Positions 12,640 to 39,091 of a stretch of 64,000 nucleotides of DNA are shown here, in pieces. The notes under the pieces are model-generated. The model did no database searches. It was given only the letters and a program-made list of their open reading frames with translations, and was not told where the DNA came from. Location of the stretch: contig VIIQ02000241.1 in NCBI GenBank assembly GCA_007449985.2, forward strand, positions 62,001 to 126,000. Direction: 5' to 3'. The position numbers were made by a program, and so were the translations under genes. The DNA is from Desmodesmus armatus. Its lineage: Eukaryota; Chlorophyta; Chlorophyceae; Sphaeropleales; Scenedesmaceae. How positions within the stretch are numbered: position 1 is the first letter of the stretch; each line of letters starts with the position of its first letter.

Positions 12640-13330
12640 CAATTCACGTCTACGGGGGTGTGGGTTGACTAGGTGGTTCAGTTGGTAGGTCAGGGGGTGT
12701 GCTGGTGCGATGAGGCTGAAGATCAAACTGCTGTCTGGTAGCAGATGGTCGCGTTTGAGTTTCACCGCGTGTCATAGCTTTACTTAAGCCTTTGTTCTTG
12801 TTGTTTCCATGCCAAACTCGTTCGGTCAAGCATCGTCGTTCAATTGAATCCAACCGTCAACTGACAACAGAGCGATATCATGAAACAAAGCTCTCTGACA
12901 GATTTCTAGCGATGCAGGTGTAAACGAGCGCTTGAAATTGCGTACTGAGCTTTGCATTTTGTCATATGCACGTGCATGTTGATGGTATATGCCAATCAAA
13001 CGCACGATCGCGATAAGCCCCTGTACAAACAAACTTTAAAAATGTATACCTTGCAACTGTGAGAGGCCGCGAGCGACACCCTCGTGCCAACGATCGGTGC
13101 GTTGAATGTGCACGTGCAGCCGTGCATGGCACGTCGGTGCCAATCAACGCGGCCTGCCCTTGCTGTATATGAGCTTTGCAGCAGCATTCTTCCAACCTGT
13201 CACAGCCCTGTCAACACATCCTCCAGAGATTACTGCAACGCGAGCGTTGTTGTGCAGCCTTGCAGAGAAAAGAGCTTTGGAGCACGGCACGGCTGATCAT
13301 TTTATTACCAAACCATCACAAACAAAGTCA
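12640..13330. promoter_or_regulatory. Divergent promoter region
   Basis: This lies between the minus-strand MYND start and plus-strand transcription toward the 13.7-14.6 kb gene. It is less GC-rich than its surroundings. The motif TGCCAATCAA(A)CGC occurs twice (about 12989 and 13139), each near a GCACGTGCA element (about 12969 and 13110) and a CGATCG core. These are CCAAT-like and G-box-like motifs. Their role is inferred. Confidence 0.35.
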
Positions 13331-13733
13331 GTATGGCTGCTCGCGCGATTTATGCTGTGGCTCGCCCAGGTCAGCTGGCCATCAGGCAGCTTGGACTGGG
13401 TACAGCCAAGATGCCACACTTCAACGAAATAAGAGACGTTTCCGAGGTGGGCATACGCATTCACGCCAAGCAACGTCTGTCAACAGGGCTTCCTGGGCTT
13501 GTGATCACCCCCACGGCAGCTACGCCGCATACCATGGGCCATGTTTCATGCAAGTCATCTGTTGCAAGTTTCCAGTTGACAGTCAGTTGATACGTGGCAC
13601 CTACTAGGGGCATTTAGAGGCATCTGATAACAATCACTGAATGCAACAATGCAAAGAGACCAGGACTGAGTGAACATAGAAAGCAGTCATGACATTCTTT
13701 TCATTGCTGTTCATGGCTGCTGTTCATGCGCAG

Positions 13734-14487
13734 GTGAACATCATGAGGGCCTGGCTGCTCTTTGCCGGTGCTGGTGCTGTCTACTCCGTCTCACAGCAGC
13801 TGGCATCATCAAGGGCAGGGTCATTGTGAGTACTACTGAACGCCGTCCAGCCTCTTCGGAAGAGGCCGCTTTGCACTGCAGTGCATAGAGTCAGCCCCTT
13901 AGCTGTGCGTCATGATGCGTTCAACGCATCACCACGGTGGTGCGATGGTGCCTGCACGCAATTCGGCACCTCAAGTGACAGCGTCAACCTGCACAATTAC
14001 TAATACTAGTAGTTTAGCAGCATATATACTCAGCAGGCTGCAGGACAGTAGTGCCGACAGCCATGCTGGCAGTACCTAACAAGGCACTGTGGTGCAGTAC
14101 GCATGAACACATGCCATGTGGAACTGAGTTCCTGTGGCCTTGCAAACACAACAGACGCTTGGCTCCAGCAACTGCTGCGCTGTTACCATCATACTTGATT
14201 GATTGCATCCTTGCGCACACGGGGATGTTGCGGCCCTTCATAAAGAAGCAACAACTTGTTGAAGTTCACTCATGAGACTCGCCTTGCAGCTGCATGACTT
14301 CTGTACAGGTGTCATCATAGCTGCTGCTGCTGATTCACAATGTACGCCTGCTGGCCCCTCCCCCCACCTGGCGCCTCACCCCACCACACAGCTTTGATGT
14401 CAACACACGAGGCGACATGTTCAAGCAGATGGCAGTGGCAGAGGAGGCGGCCCGCAGGGAGGGACGCATCATCCCAGGCACCGACTT

Positions 14488-14519
<32 letters not shown>

Positions 14520-14578
14520 CGGCCTCAAACAAGCACACCTGGTGGTGGCGCCTGGCACACGTGAGTCACTCACCATGA
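13734..14578 (+). CDS. Small single-pass membrane protein, unrecognised
   Basis: Two exons join in phase. Exon 13734-13825 follows the acceptor GCGCAG and holds ATG at 13743; it encodes MRAWLLFAGAGAVYSVSQQ, a hydrophobic N-terminal segment, and ends TT|GTGAGT. Exon 14392-14578 follows CACACAG; it starts C-TTT-GAT-GTC, restoring phase (FFDVNTRGDMFKQMAVAEEA...RREGRIIPGTDF), then has a Ser run and ends RLAHVSHSP-stop. An in-phase donor, CAC|GTGAGT at 14560, could add further exons. A possible upstream exon at 13333 (MAARAIYAVARPG) does not join in phase, so I start at 13743. About 90-100 residues. The size and N-terminal anchor resemble small organelle-membrane proteins, but I cannot name the family. 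Confidence 0.5.
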
Positions 14579-16523
14579 TGGCAATTGCTGCCAGCCATGG
14601 TGCTATCCGTCTGCAGTGGGGCGGCTTGTGACGTCGAGCGTGTGGTTGATTTGCATTTTTACAAACTTATGACACTGCAGCCATAGCTTGAATGGTTGCT
14701 GAGCAGCAAGGGGCATACATGCATGCCAAGTTGGCAGCAGGCGGCCTGACCCACTGCTGCGCTGCACTGCTTGCTGTACACTTATGCTGTAGGTGATGGC
14801 TGAACAAGGAATGCACAACATTTCAAGCCCCAAGGCATCATGGCATGGAGCAATGATATGCGGCATGGCTCATATCTCCAAGTCTTGCACTGCCACCCGG
14901 TGGCCTTGTGGGTGGTGCAACAGGTATTACTGCTGGGCAAATATGCCGGGGTTGTACTGCCATATCATTATGGTTGCCACATGCGTGCGGCCGGTACCGG
15001 CGATGTCATCATTGGCCCACATCAAGATGGTCTTGATGCCCAGTGACGGGCGGCTGCACGCGCAAACAGAGGACACATAGCTGTCAGGGTGGTGAACAGT
15101 GTGAAAAATGGAAAAAAGCATGTGCGTGAGTACTCACTAGTGGCGCATTGCACCGTGGCACCATTGGCAATGCAGCAACTTGAAGTCCCCTAAGCTGTGG
15201 TTTGACGCACGTACATTATGGTTTTTTACATCATCTGAGAGATGCATGGGCATGGGTACCACACTTTTATGCTTGCACTCAGGGACTGTGCATGCTGTCT
15301 TGCTGAGTGTCTGCGAGCGAGCTGTGTTCAGTAGCTGGTTGGGTCTGTTCAGTGTGTGATGACCTCAAGAGTTTTGAGTCCCGTCGACAGGTGCCAAGGC
15401 AACCTCTTCTTCCAGGTTGGAGGGTCAAGAAAGCCAGCAAAAGGGTTATTTGAAAGTGATACAGTTTGGTCTGGTGTGTGCGATGCGTGGACATGTCTAT
15501 CCATCTAAGATAAGTGTTGCCTGTGCTGTCCTGCAGCCGCTGCAGGCGGTTTGTCTCAGTAGTAGTAGAGGGGCCACAGCCTTGCCTATGTTTGGGAACA
15601 CACGGCGTTGTTGCATGTGTACAGCAGTGATGCTGCTTCACAGCTGTCATTTTGGAGGCTGCGCCTTTGCCTCACGTCAGTATTTTTTGTCATGATTGTC
15701 ACAACGTTGTGTGGGTGTTAAAACACTGTCTGAGGTGGGCAATGGCCCACATTCAGCGCAACCACCATATCCTCTGTCAATACCACACCCACCAAGTCAC
15801 TTCCACCACAAACACTGCTGTTTGTGAGTAGTGCCACCCATCTCATTCAGATCATTCTCTATTGCATGATTATATGTGTCGATGTTGTCTTGCAGTCCTG
15901 CTTGGCTTTGATGCATTTTGCAGTGAGGGGTTTTGCATGTTGCATGCATCCATCTGGCCTTGTTATGCATGTTTGGAGGCATGTTTGGTCCTTGTCAACC
16001 AGTGAGAGGGTGACACAATGTACTAGTAGTACCGTGCACCTGGGTAACCTCATCCAATGCTGTGCCGTGCACTTGAGTGACCTCCATTGATACTTCACTG
16101 CAAGTGTTCAAGTTGAGTCTGATCAACCATGCACACATTCAATCATTGAGCGGGCTTGTCAGTAGCAGCAGCACTGGCATACACATGACAGCCAAAGAAT
16201 CACACAAAATCAGCGCACCAGCTCCCAAGTACACCAAAATGTGCTGCTCTGTCTATCAGGCACCAGCCAAAGCCATGAAACCCAAACAGCACCAAACATG
16301 TTGTCAAATGTCAGTGCAAGCTACAGCAGCAGGACAGCTGCGATAATGTCTGGCATACATCCTCAGGCTGGCAGCACCCCCCCCTCTGATCAAAAAGCTG
16401 CTGCGCCATAGCTTGCTGCTTCACTGTGCATACGTTCAAAAGAGATAATAGGAGGACAATCAAGTCTTCAGGCTAGCACGGGCCAGCTTCACCCTTTGGT
16501 CAGACCTGCTGCACAGCTGCACC
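14579..16523. other. Intergenic, no supported gene
   Basis: Open frames are short and lack domain signals or consistent splice sites. A later exon of the preceding plus-strand gene could lie near 14.78 kb, where an acceptor CTGTAG precedes an open frame, but the translation is unconvincing. The right part is the 3' flank of the F-box gene. Confidence 0.5.
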
Positions 16524-19500
16524 TCACACTCCCTCCGCAGCTGCCTCCCCTGCCTCGGCCGCTGCCGCTTTCGCCTCCGCCGCTGCTGCCCGTGCCTCTG
16601 CTGCTGCCGCCCTGCCTTCCGCTGCCGCCAGCGCCGCCGCTGCTGCTGCCAGCTGCTTGTCCCTCTGCTGCAGCATGACCAGCAGGCAGTCCCTGCTGTT
16701 GATGCACTGCTGCCGCAGACGCTCACACACTGGAGTGCCGCTGAGGAAGCCCTGAACAGGCACAGCACAGCACAGCACAGCGTAAACAGCATGTCGGTTG
16801 AACAGCATGTCAGTTGACTGACAAGGTGTGGCAGCCATTGATCACAACACACTGTAAGTATCTGCCACACCGCCAATGCGCACGCACACACAAAGGGCAG
16901 GCACTGCAAGCTCCACCCAAGCAGCAAGTGCACCGTCACCAGCAGCGCAGAACTGCCAAGCATGCAACTGAACACACATCACCCTGCCGCAGACCAACAT
17001 GCTCATGCAATGCCCGATGAGTACATACAGCACAGGTGACATGCGCATCTTCAGCACTTGGAAGGCTTGACCCCAATCGCTAAGCCCAGGCCCACCCACC
17101 TCCTGCCTCTTGCACATGTACAGCACCTGGCCCAGCCCCGCAGTGCAGTGACTCAGCCCACAGTCCCTGACCTGCACACACAGCCACAACAGAAACAGGA
17201 ACACACACAGCTGCTCACACTGGGAGAGACATGGTGATACCGGAAGCTGACATGAGCCACTGGCTCCTGTAGTTGTACAGACAATCGGCAGGGGCCAGTC
17301 AGGCCATACATACAGAGCCACAGAGGGTTGGGGGTGTGGGGTATGTTGCAGTGCAGGCCACCTGAAGCCAGGGCAATCTTTCCTGGGGGGAGGGTGGTGC
17401 AAGTGGATGCTTTCACTGCTTGGCGGCACTCTCCACACTTGTACAACTGGGTAGGCCAAGACAGGGGACGCATGCAACTCAACAACCTGCGCCAAACCCC
17501 AGGGAGCAGCCCCGACCCGCCCAGCCCACCTGCAGAGACGTCAGCGCTGTCAGCGCCGTCAAATGCACCAGCCCCGCGTCCGTGAACCTCGGGCACTGCA
17601 CCAAATCCAGCCGCTGCAGCTGGCCCAGCCCACTCAGCACCCGCTCCGCCACACCATCGTCCACAACCCCGCCACCCAGCTGCAGCTCAGTCAGGCCACT
17701 CAGCCGCATCAGCGGGGCAAGATCCGCATCTGCGGCCACTGCAGCAGTCAGCCAGAGCTGCGCAACGTTCGGACAGCACTCCGCCAGGCCCTCTAAGCTC
17801 CCCGGGCCGAACGGGGCTGCGGGCCGCCGGCTGCTGCTGGCTCCACTGGTGTTCGCGGCGGTAGTGGTCTCGCGTGCGGCGCGCAGGGCGGCGGCCGCGC
17901 CGCTCGACAGGAACGGTGAGGGTGTGTTGAGGGCCTCTGCGCTGCTGGGGCGCTGGCCTGCGGGGGGCTGTGGCATGCGGATGGCCCTGAGTTCCGGCAG
18001 GGACTTGCTGCTGGGGAACATGGCACCTGTAGACACAGACAAATACATACAGTGCAGTACAGGATGGTGAGGGTGTGTTGAGGGCCTCTGCGCTGCTGGG
18101 GCGCTGGCCTGCAGGCGGCTGGGGCATGCGGATGGCTTCGATTCCTGGGAGGGACTTGCTGCTGGGGAACATGGCACCTGCGGACATACACATGCAGTGC
18201 AGTACACGTATGGGGGGTACTAGGGTCCAAGCCTCACACGACCCAGCAAACCAAGGGATCGTAAGTTGATGTCATCAAGGTCTGCAACTTGTTCTACCCC
18301 AGTCTCTCAAGCCGACATATCCGTCTTATCTGTGGTCAGGTTGAAACCTCTCAAGGTTGTGGTCAGTCAAACAGACCCACACAAACTTTGAGCACCCTGT
18401 AGTTCAGAGCATGTGGCCTCACTGTGGATGCAATATGCGCAAAAACCCCACCTGCAGCGCCTGCGGGCAGCTGGCAGTGGTAGAGGCACAGGAAGGTCAG
18501 GTGCTGGCTGGAGGTGAGGGAGGCGTACTGCTCCGGGGGCGCGTGAGGCATCGCAAGCAGCCCTGGCGACAGCTGCAGCACGCGCAGCTCCTGAAGGCAC
18601 GGCAGCACTGCCAGCATGGCTGCTGCACCCTGCAGCAACGAAAACAAAACAAAACAAAACAAGGGCGGAACAACAAAGGCGACAACACGGAGGTATTACT
18701 GTTTGGTGTTGGCGCATCATGATGGTGATGCTGCAACAGCAATGAGCTGCAGCTGCAACGGAGTCCAGCCGGGCAGCAGGCACACCAAAGCAGGAAGGGG
18801 CTCCTCGTGGAAGCACCACAGAGCTTGCTGTGCACTCGGTGCATTGGATACATTAGTGAGCCTACAGGTGTTGCTGCTCCTAGCTGCACTTCCATGCTGA
18901 CGACCTGGCTTACGCTGCAAGAGGTTGTGGTAGTGTTGAATGTCGCTGAGTTGCAGGGGCGCTAGCATGTGAGCTACATGAAGCCAGGTGTGCGTGTCCC
19001 CAACATCCAACCCCCACATCCTTGTGTCAACCCCTTCTGCAGAGCCTTCAAACAGCACGCTGCACATTGTCACACACCTGCAGCGGCCCCTCCTCCTGCT
19101 GCTGCTGGCTGGGGGTGTTTGAGGAGGTCCATGTCCCCCAGCTGCAGGATGTGACACATGTGAGCAGCGCAGCACTAGATGTACCTATACCCCAGCCTCA
19201 ACCCCCACTTTTTTTGTCCTTATGGTGTGCTGCACGTTCTCACGCACCTGCAAGTGATGCTGTGCTGGCCCCGCCGCCGCCGCTGCTCCTGCTGCTGCTG
19301 GTTGGGGGGGTCCTTGAGGAGGTCCATGTCACCCAGCCGCAGGTGTGTGAGGCATGATGCATGTGAGCCACATGACACCACATGTAGCTATCTATACCCC
19401 AGCCTCCAACCCCCACTTTCTTGGCCCTTATGGTGTGCTTCCAAACTGCACGTTCTCACGCACCTGCAAGTGATGCTGTTCTGGCCCCGCCGCCGCCGCT

Positions 19501-22500
19501 GCTCCTGCTGCTGCTGGTTGGGGGTCCTTGAGGAGGTCCATGTCGCCGAGCAGCAGGTGTGTGAGGCATGTGAGCGGGGCCAGGACGCTGGGGGCAAAGT
19601 TCGAACCGTAGGCGATGTCCAGGTGACGCAGGCGGGTGAAGCGCGTCAGCTGGCCGATGCTGCTGGGGCGCAGGTCAAGGGCCCTGTCTGCAATCGGCCA
19701 AGGGGCGGGGGGATAGTGACACAGTGAGAGGAAAATGTTGGGTGACCGTAGCCAAAATGAAGATGGGTGTTGCAGGTGGTTGGCATGTCAGCGGGGTGCA
19801 GGTCAATATGGTGGTTAAAACAGTTTGCCAGAGCCAACATGCTTATGACAGAAAGACACCCTGTACTGCACCCTACGCCCCACACTCCCCCTTGCTTGAG
19901 AAAATGACGCTGCAGCCTGCCTTGCAGCGTCAGTGCATGCTTGGTGTCGCAGCGCATACAACATGCAGTGTTGTCTGAGTATGCCCACCTAGTTGCCTGC
20001 GCGCCAGCGGCTTGAGCACAAGCTGTGTCAGCTGCTGTGCCGGTAGGTGCTGCAGCCACGGAGCCAGGCCCACTGGCCTGCGGGCCGAGCCACCAGATAT
20101 GTGGAGCTCCACATGCTGCAGCTGGCGCATGCAGGACGCCTGCAGGTATGTGGGAGGGCATAGGCAGGACTGAATGTCAAGCTGAAAAGCCACAAAACCA
20201 GGCATGTGCAGCTCCATATGCTGGAGTATGTGCTGTTGGCTTATGCTTGTGTGCAGACATTCATCCAAATTTAGGATTTGGTGTTCAGGGCATGCAGGGC
20301 ACCTCCACATGTGCATTCATAGGAAGTCCCAAGCCAAGACGAAACCCTCAACCGTAAAGACCACACCAGTGATTGCACCTCGACATGCTGCAGCACCTAC
20401 GTGCCATCTAGCCCACTCACCTGCTTCAGGCAGTCCGCCGTGACGTGTGCAGTACCCAGCAGCAGCTTCTGCAGGCGCCCAAACTGCGAACAAAGCGCCT
20501 GGAACGCCGCGTCCCCAGACTTTGTCAGATACGACCCCACAAACTCGCTGTCCCGGGGCCCGAGGGTGATCCGCAGCGTCTCCAGGCCCCCAGCAGCTGC
20601 AGTTGGCCCTTCAGCGCGCCCGCAAGGCTCAGGAACGAGCTGTCCGTGTGCAAGTGGGTGAGGTGCGACACATAGGCGCTGTGGCTGCTGCACGTGGCGC
20701 CATCCGCACCCACGCTGTCCTTGCAATTGTTGTGGTGGCTACAGGTTGCGTTGTGACCGCTTGGCGGCGCTGCAGCGCCGGCCATTTGCTTCGAAGGTGT
20801 ATTGCAGCGCTGCAGCTTGACATTCTCCAGCCTGAGGCGCCGCAGCTTGTGAAGCTGCTGCAGGGGCAGCTTGGCGAAGAAGCTGCAGTGAGAACACAAA
20901 AGGGGACGATCAGATAGCCAAGGGAGCAAGAGGCTTGGGCAGGCTCCACATGATGTTGGGCTGAACGTGCGAAGCCTTTGAGACGCCGTAAAGGCAGCTT
21001 GGCTTTAGTGCAGGTGGAGAAAGGATCGGGTTCACGAGGGTGAGGGTTCAGGGTGGAGGAACATTCATGGTGAACTTACACAACCCTAGGCGGACATAAC
21101 AATGACGCACATGTGGCAGTTTTTTGAAATGGGTGACCAGGCTGATAAGGCTTACCATTCAGGGGTGGGTTCATCCTGCAAGACACAAAGAGCAAGCAGC
21201 AGCACACCAACAACATCTATAAGCCATACTCATGTGCCTGCACACGTAGGACATCATAGGCACCACAGGAGCTGCAGAGCTCAGCTGTGGGAACGGCAGC
21301 ACAGCCAGCGCATCTGTAAGGTCCAGATCTGAGATGAGGAGACAAACAAACAGCATCGCTCACACCATGCAGGCCACCCACCCACCTCGTAGGGCAGCTC
21401 ATCCCTCAGCTTAGCCGCCAGCTGTGTCAAGAAGTGGCCCCCCGTGGGCGGTTTCACCACTCCGTTGGCCTGCTGCTTGCTGCGCTGCTGCTGCCACTGC
21501 AGCAGGCTCTCTTCAAAGGCCTGCATAAGGTGCCACAGGGGTTTATCTCAGATCAGATGAGGTTTGAACACGTCCTGTAGATGCCCCACCGCCGTACAAG
21601 GCCTGCCGTGAAGCCGCACAGCCTCGCACCTGTTCAGGACGAACTTGCATGCATGAAGGGTCTAAGGCACTTGCAACCCCAACCCCCAGGCGTGGATACC
21701 TTTGTACCCCCCAGTATCTTTGGGGTCTGCTGCAGGGTTGCACACATGCATGCTCGACCCATAGCAATGAAGCCTGATGTTGCCCTGCCGAACATCCTGC
21801 GGTGCCTTGGGGGCAGCAAGCCATGCAGCAACAGCATTACGAGGTCCGTGCTGACCTGCTGGTCTGTGGCCACAGACAGCTGCTCGATGGCTGCGCCATG
21901 CTGTGTCAGCCGTGCAGTGGGATTATTTGATAAGAGCAACAGCTATGAACTTCTGTGTTTTTGTTCATGCATTGCAGAGTACAGCAATGCATGAAGCCTG
22001 AAAAACCAAGAAACGACCTTTAACAGCCATGCATACGCAAACTGACCTGGTAGTCTGTGGCCACAGACAGCTGCTCAATGGATGAGCCGTGCTGCGCCAG
22101 CCATGCAGTCAGGTTGTCCGCCTGCGCCTGGCTGCGCAGCTGCACAGACAGGACCTTGCTGGCACCAGCACCTGCTGCCGCCCAGGTTGACACACCAGGG
22201 CACATGTGCTGAGCCGTTCCTGCGGGACAGCAGGAAGCGCAACGTCAGCTCTGATGCAGTGTGAGTGTGTGAAGGAGAGACGGGGAGAGGAGAGACAGGC
22301 TGGGAGGAGATGGAAAGCAAGAAAGACGAGAGGGGGAGAGAAAGGGCGCTGTCCAGCAGGTGCACACACAGGACTTTGCTGGCCCCAGCACCTGCTGCCG
22401 CCCGGGTCTGGCACACTGAAGCCGATGTGCTGTGAAGCTACTGCACGCGTGCAGCCACGCGAACAACAGGAAGCGCAGCATCAGCTGCTGTGAACCAGGA

Positions 22501-23098
22501 TGGGCCTTCGTCCCTGCGCATGCAGGAGGGCAGTCACACGTGCCCACCCAGACAGACCGGAGATAGGAGGGGGTGCAGGAGGAGTGTGTGCGGTTGAGGC
22601 ACTGCCACGCTATACAGCCATGCTGCCATAATTTAGGCCAAGTGGCCAGTGGCAAGTTCAATTTGTGCTGAGGCACTCCAGCGGGCCTCTGCTCCAACTG
22701 TCCTGCAGCTGCTCTGGGCCAGCGCAAGAGCCGTGGCCACCCGTGGACAAACATGGACCTGAAGTATTGAGCAGCTTTGCAGCTGTTGATACTAGAACAC
22801 TTGGACCCCGCCGCAAAGTCGTCGGGCGATCTCAACTTCTGCCACCCATGCCCTGCAACTGCTGTGCTGGGGAGCACCACACCACCACGGGTCCTGTGCT
22901 GCCTGCTTTTACATAAAACCTGAAAGCTACAGTATGTGGTGTATGTAAGTGAGGCTGCATGGATGCTTGTGCACACCCGGCAGGGTCCCATGCAGCACTG
23001 TTCACCTTCAGTGGGACATAAGACAGGATTGTGCACCAGACCTCAAACGGCAGTTGTGACAGGTCCAGCTGTGCTTCTCTGTGCTGACGCTCTGACTC
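16524..23098 (-). CDS. F-box / leucine-rich-repeat protein
   Basis: Exon 23006-23098 encodes an F-box core (LDLSQLPFEVWCTILSYVPL), typical of substrate receptors of SCF ubiquitin ligases. LRR exons follow on the minus strand: 21386-21520 (AFEESLLQWQQQ...), 20421-20882 (LHKLRRLRLENVKL..., LETLRITL), 19989-20139 (LQHVELHISGG...), 19464-19687 (FTRLRHLDIAYGSN...LTHLLLGDMDLL), 18452-18629 (LQELRVLQLSPGLL...LTFLCLYHC) and 17530-18026 (LTELQLGGG..., LQRLDLVQCPRFTDAGL). The last exon, 16524-16751, is a coiled coil of (AAAEA)n. Phases agree from 20421 down to 17530. Two similar exons (ending at 22047 and 21856, both IEQLSVATDxQ) lie between the F-box and the LRRs. Exon 20421-20882 changes frame at a C-run (20587-20591). 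The first exon, and any exon between 17.5 and 16.75 kb, are not resolved. The ubiquitylation target is unknown. Confidence 0.75.
17920..18215 (-). repeat. Tandem duplication of an LRR-gene exon start
   Basis: About 146 bp covering the acceptor and first ~35 codons of exon 17530-18026 (GAMFPSSKSLP...) is repeated upstream at about 18066-18215, complete with a usable acceptor (TCCGCAG). The upstream copy changes ELRA to GIEA. Confidence 0.85.
19078..19560 (-). repeat. Three copies of an LRR exon end with donors
   Basis: The 3' part of exon 19464-19687 (LLLGDMDLLKDPQPAAAG...) recurs at about 19248-19345 and 19078-19150. Each copy keeps the LGDMDLLK coding and a GTGCGTGAG- or GTGTGTGA-type donor. 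The two larger copies are ~215 bp apart and share the intervening intron sequence, so this is a tandem duplication. Confidence 0.85.
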
Positions 23099-23109
23099 CT
23101 GCAGCATAC

Positions 23110-24663
23110 CACATGCCAAAGCATATCATCCCTGTAACTACACTGGAGAATCTGCAGCCCACGAAGCACATGGAAGGCGCATGTGTGCACTGCTGCAGGC
23201 AAAAGCAGTAGCAGTGAAACTGTGCTGTTCAGAAGCTGGCAGTGCACCTACGACTGCGTAGGCAGCGCAGAGAAGAAGTCACTCAGCTGTGGACGTCGCC
23301 GGTCGATTGTTGTGCACTTACATGTTCCATGAGAGCACAAGCTTGCTGAAGGAAAGGATCTGTACAGCTCAGCAATAGCCTCGAAGGACAGGACGCGACT
23401 GATGAACAACTGCTGACACGCGTTTCCTTTGGCGTAATTTCGACGGAACGTTGGAATGCAGAGGCTTGCACGACCTCACATGCGACCTCACATGCCCTGA
23501 ACCCTGACGCCTACACCCTAGGGCATAGGGTACAAGTCATGTAGGACCGGGACACGGCACTAGAAGTGCCATTCAGCATTCATTTGGCAGTATACCCTCA
23601 CATTCAGCCTCACTTCCCCTCTCGCGCGCCCCATTCCTCCCTAGTTGCCTGCACACCCCTTGCGGATTTCCAATTGGACTTCCACCCCCCCCCCCCCCGG
23701 GAGTGCCCTGCTGGGGTTGCTGTCAGTTTGTAAGAATCCGGGTTTCCCGGCATACTTGCCTCACGCCTGTGGATATACGATCCCGCAGCATTCACCCAAG
23801 GCAGGGGGTACAAGCAGCCTTGTACTTAGCAGCTTGCAAGACGCATCATAAGTCAAACCTGACAGCCCCTTGCAGGCGCAAGCATTGATTGCTGACCTGA
23901 CCCTTGGTCGGTTTCCAGGCCTGTCACATCCAGGCTGAGCATTCATCCCTGCATTTATGGGCCGCTGACCAAGTCCTGCAGATCCATACATACATGGCCA
24001 GGCCTACAGTGCTGGCAACAGTTGTGGCCGTGAGAGGTCAAAAAGGGACTTCACCACCCTGATTATGTGGCAAGAATGGAACGTTGCCACCTGATAAGGC
24101 CTGAAACACGGTGACTGCTGCACCAGGGGCCGAAAATCACCTGTTAGCAGTAAGTAGCCCTCAGATTCAAGTAACAGTAAACCGCAACAATCACTTGGTG
24201 ACCAAGACAACCTGCATGCCTACCAGCACCAATGCTGCTCTCCACTGCTCTCTGAATCTAGCTAGCTAGCCTTGGCGTCAGGCCAGTTCGTTGTTCGAAA
24301 CCTTTCACACTGCTGCCGCCAGCTGTCACACTCACTACCTTCAGCACACCCAGCAGCCAATAAACTGGTCCCCATGCTGGCCTATACACTCACAAAAAAC
24401 CAGCGCATTACCTAGCGAAGACTGCCACAAACACACCGCAATGTGCTGTGTGCCAGCCACTAGCTAGCCTTTGCCTTCTGCTGTGCAGCACCATTCCTGT
24501 CACTGCCGCCAGCCCCAACGGTAACCGCCTTCAGCACACCCAGCAGACCACTGAGCTTGGTGCCGATGAACTCAAAACATCCAACACATCACCTTGCAAA
24601 CCCCGCCACTGGCACAAAAACACCAGTCAGCCACAAACTCCACAGTGTGATGGGTGCCAGTCA
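23110..24663. other. Region between the F-box and ALDH22 genes
   Basis: No exon assigned with confidence. It should contain the 5' end of the F-box gene (possibly a first exon in 23.2-23.5 kb) and the 3' untranslated region of the aldehyde dehydrogenase gene. A C-run at 23688-23698 and a telomere-like CCCTGAACCCTGACGCC stretch near 23497 are present. Blocks near 24310-24360 and 24480-24550 (CACTGCCGCCAGCCCC..., CCTTCAGCACACCCAGCAG) echo the last ALDH22 exon and look like degenerate downstream copies of it. Confidence 0.5.

Positions 24664-39091
<14,428 letters not shown>

Noticed and set aside
13333..13590. 85-codon frame MAARAIYAVARPG... as the N-terminus of the small + gene
   Set aside because: It does not join the 13734 exon in the frame that gives the MRAWLLFAGAG reading; possibly a separate exon but unsupported.
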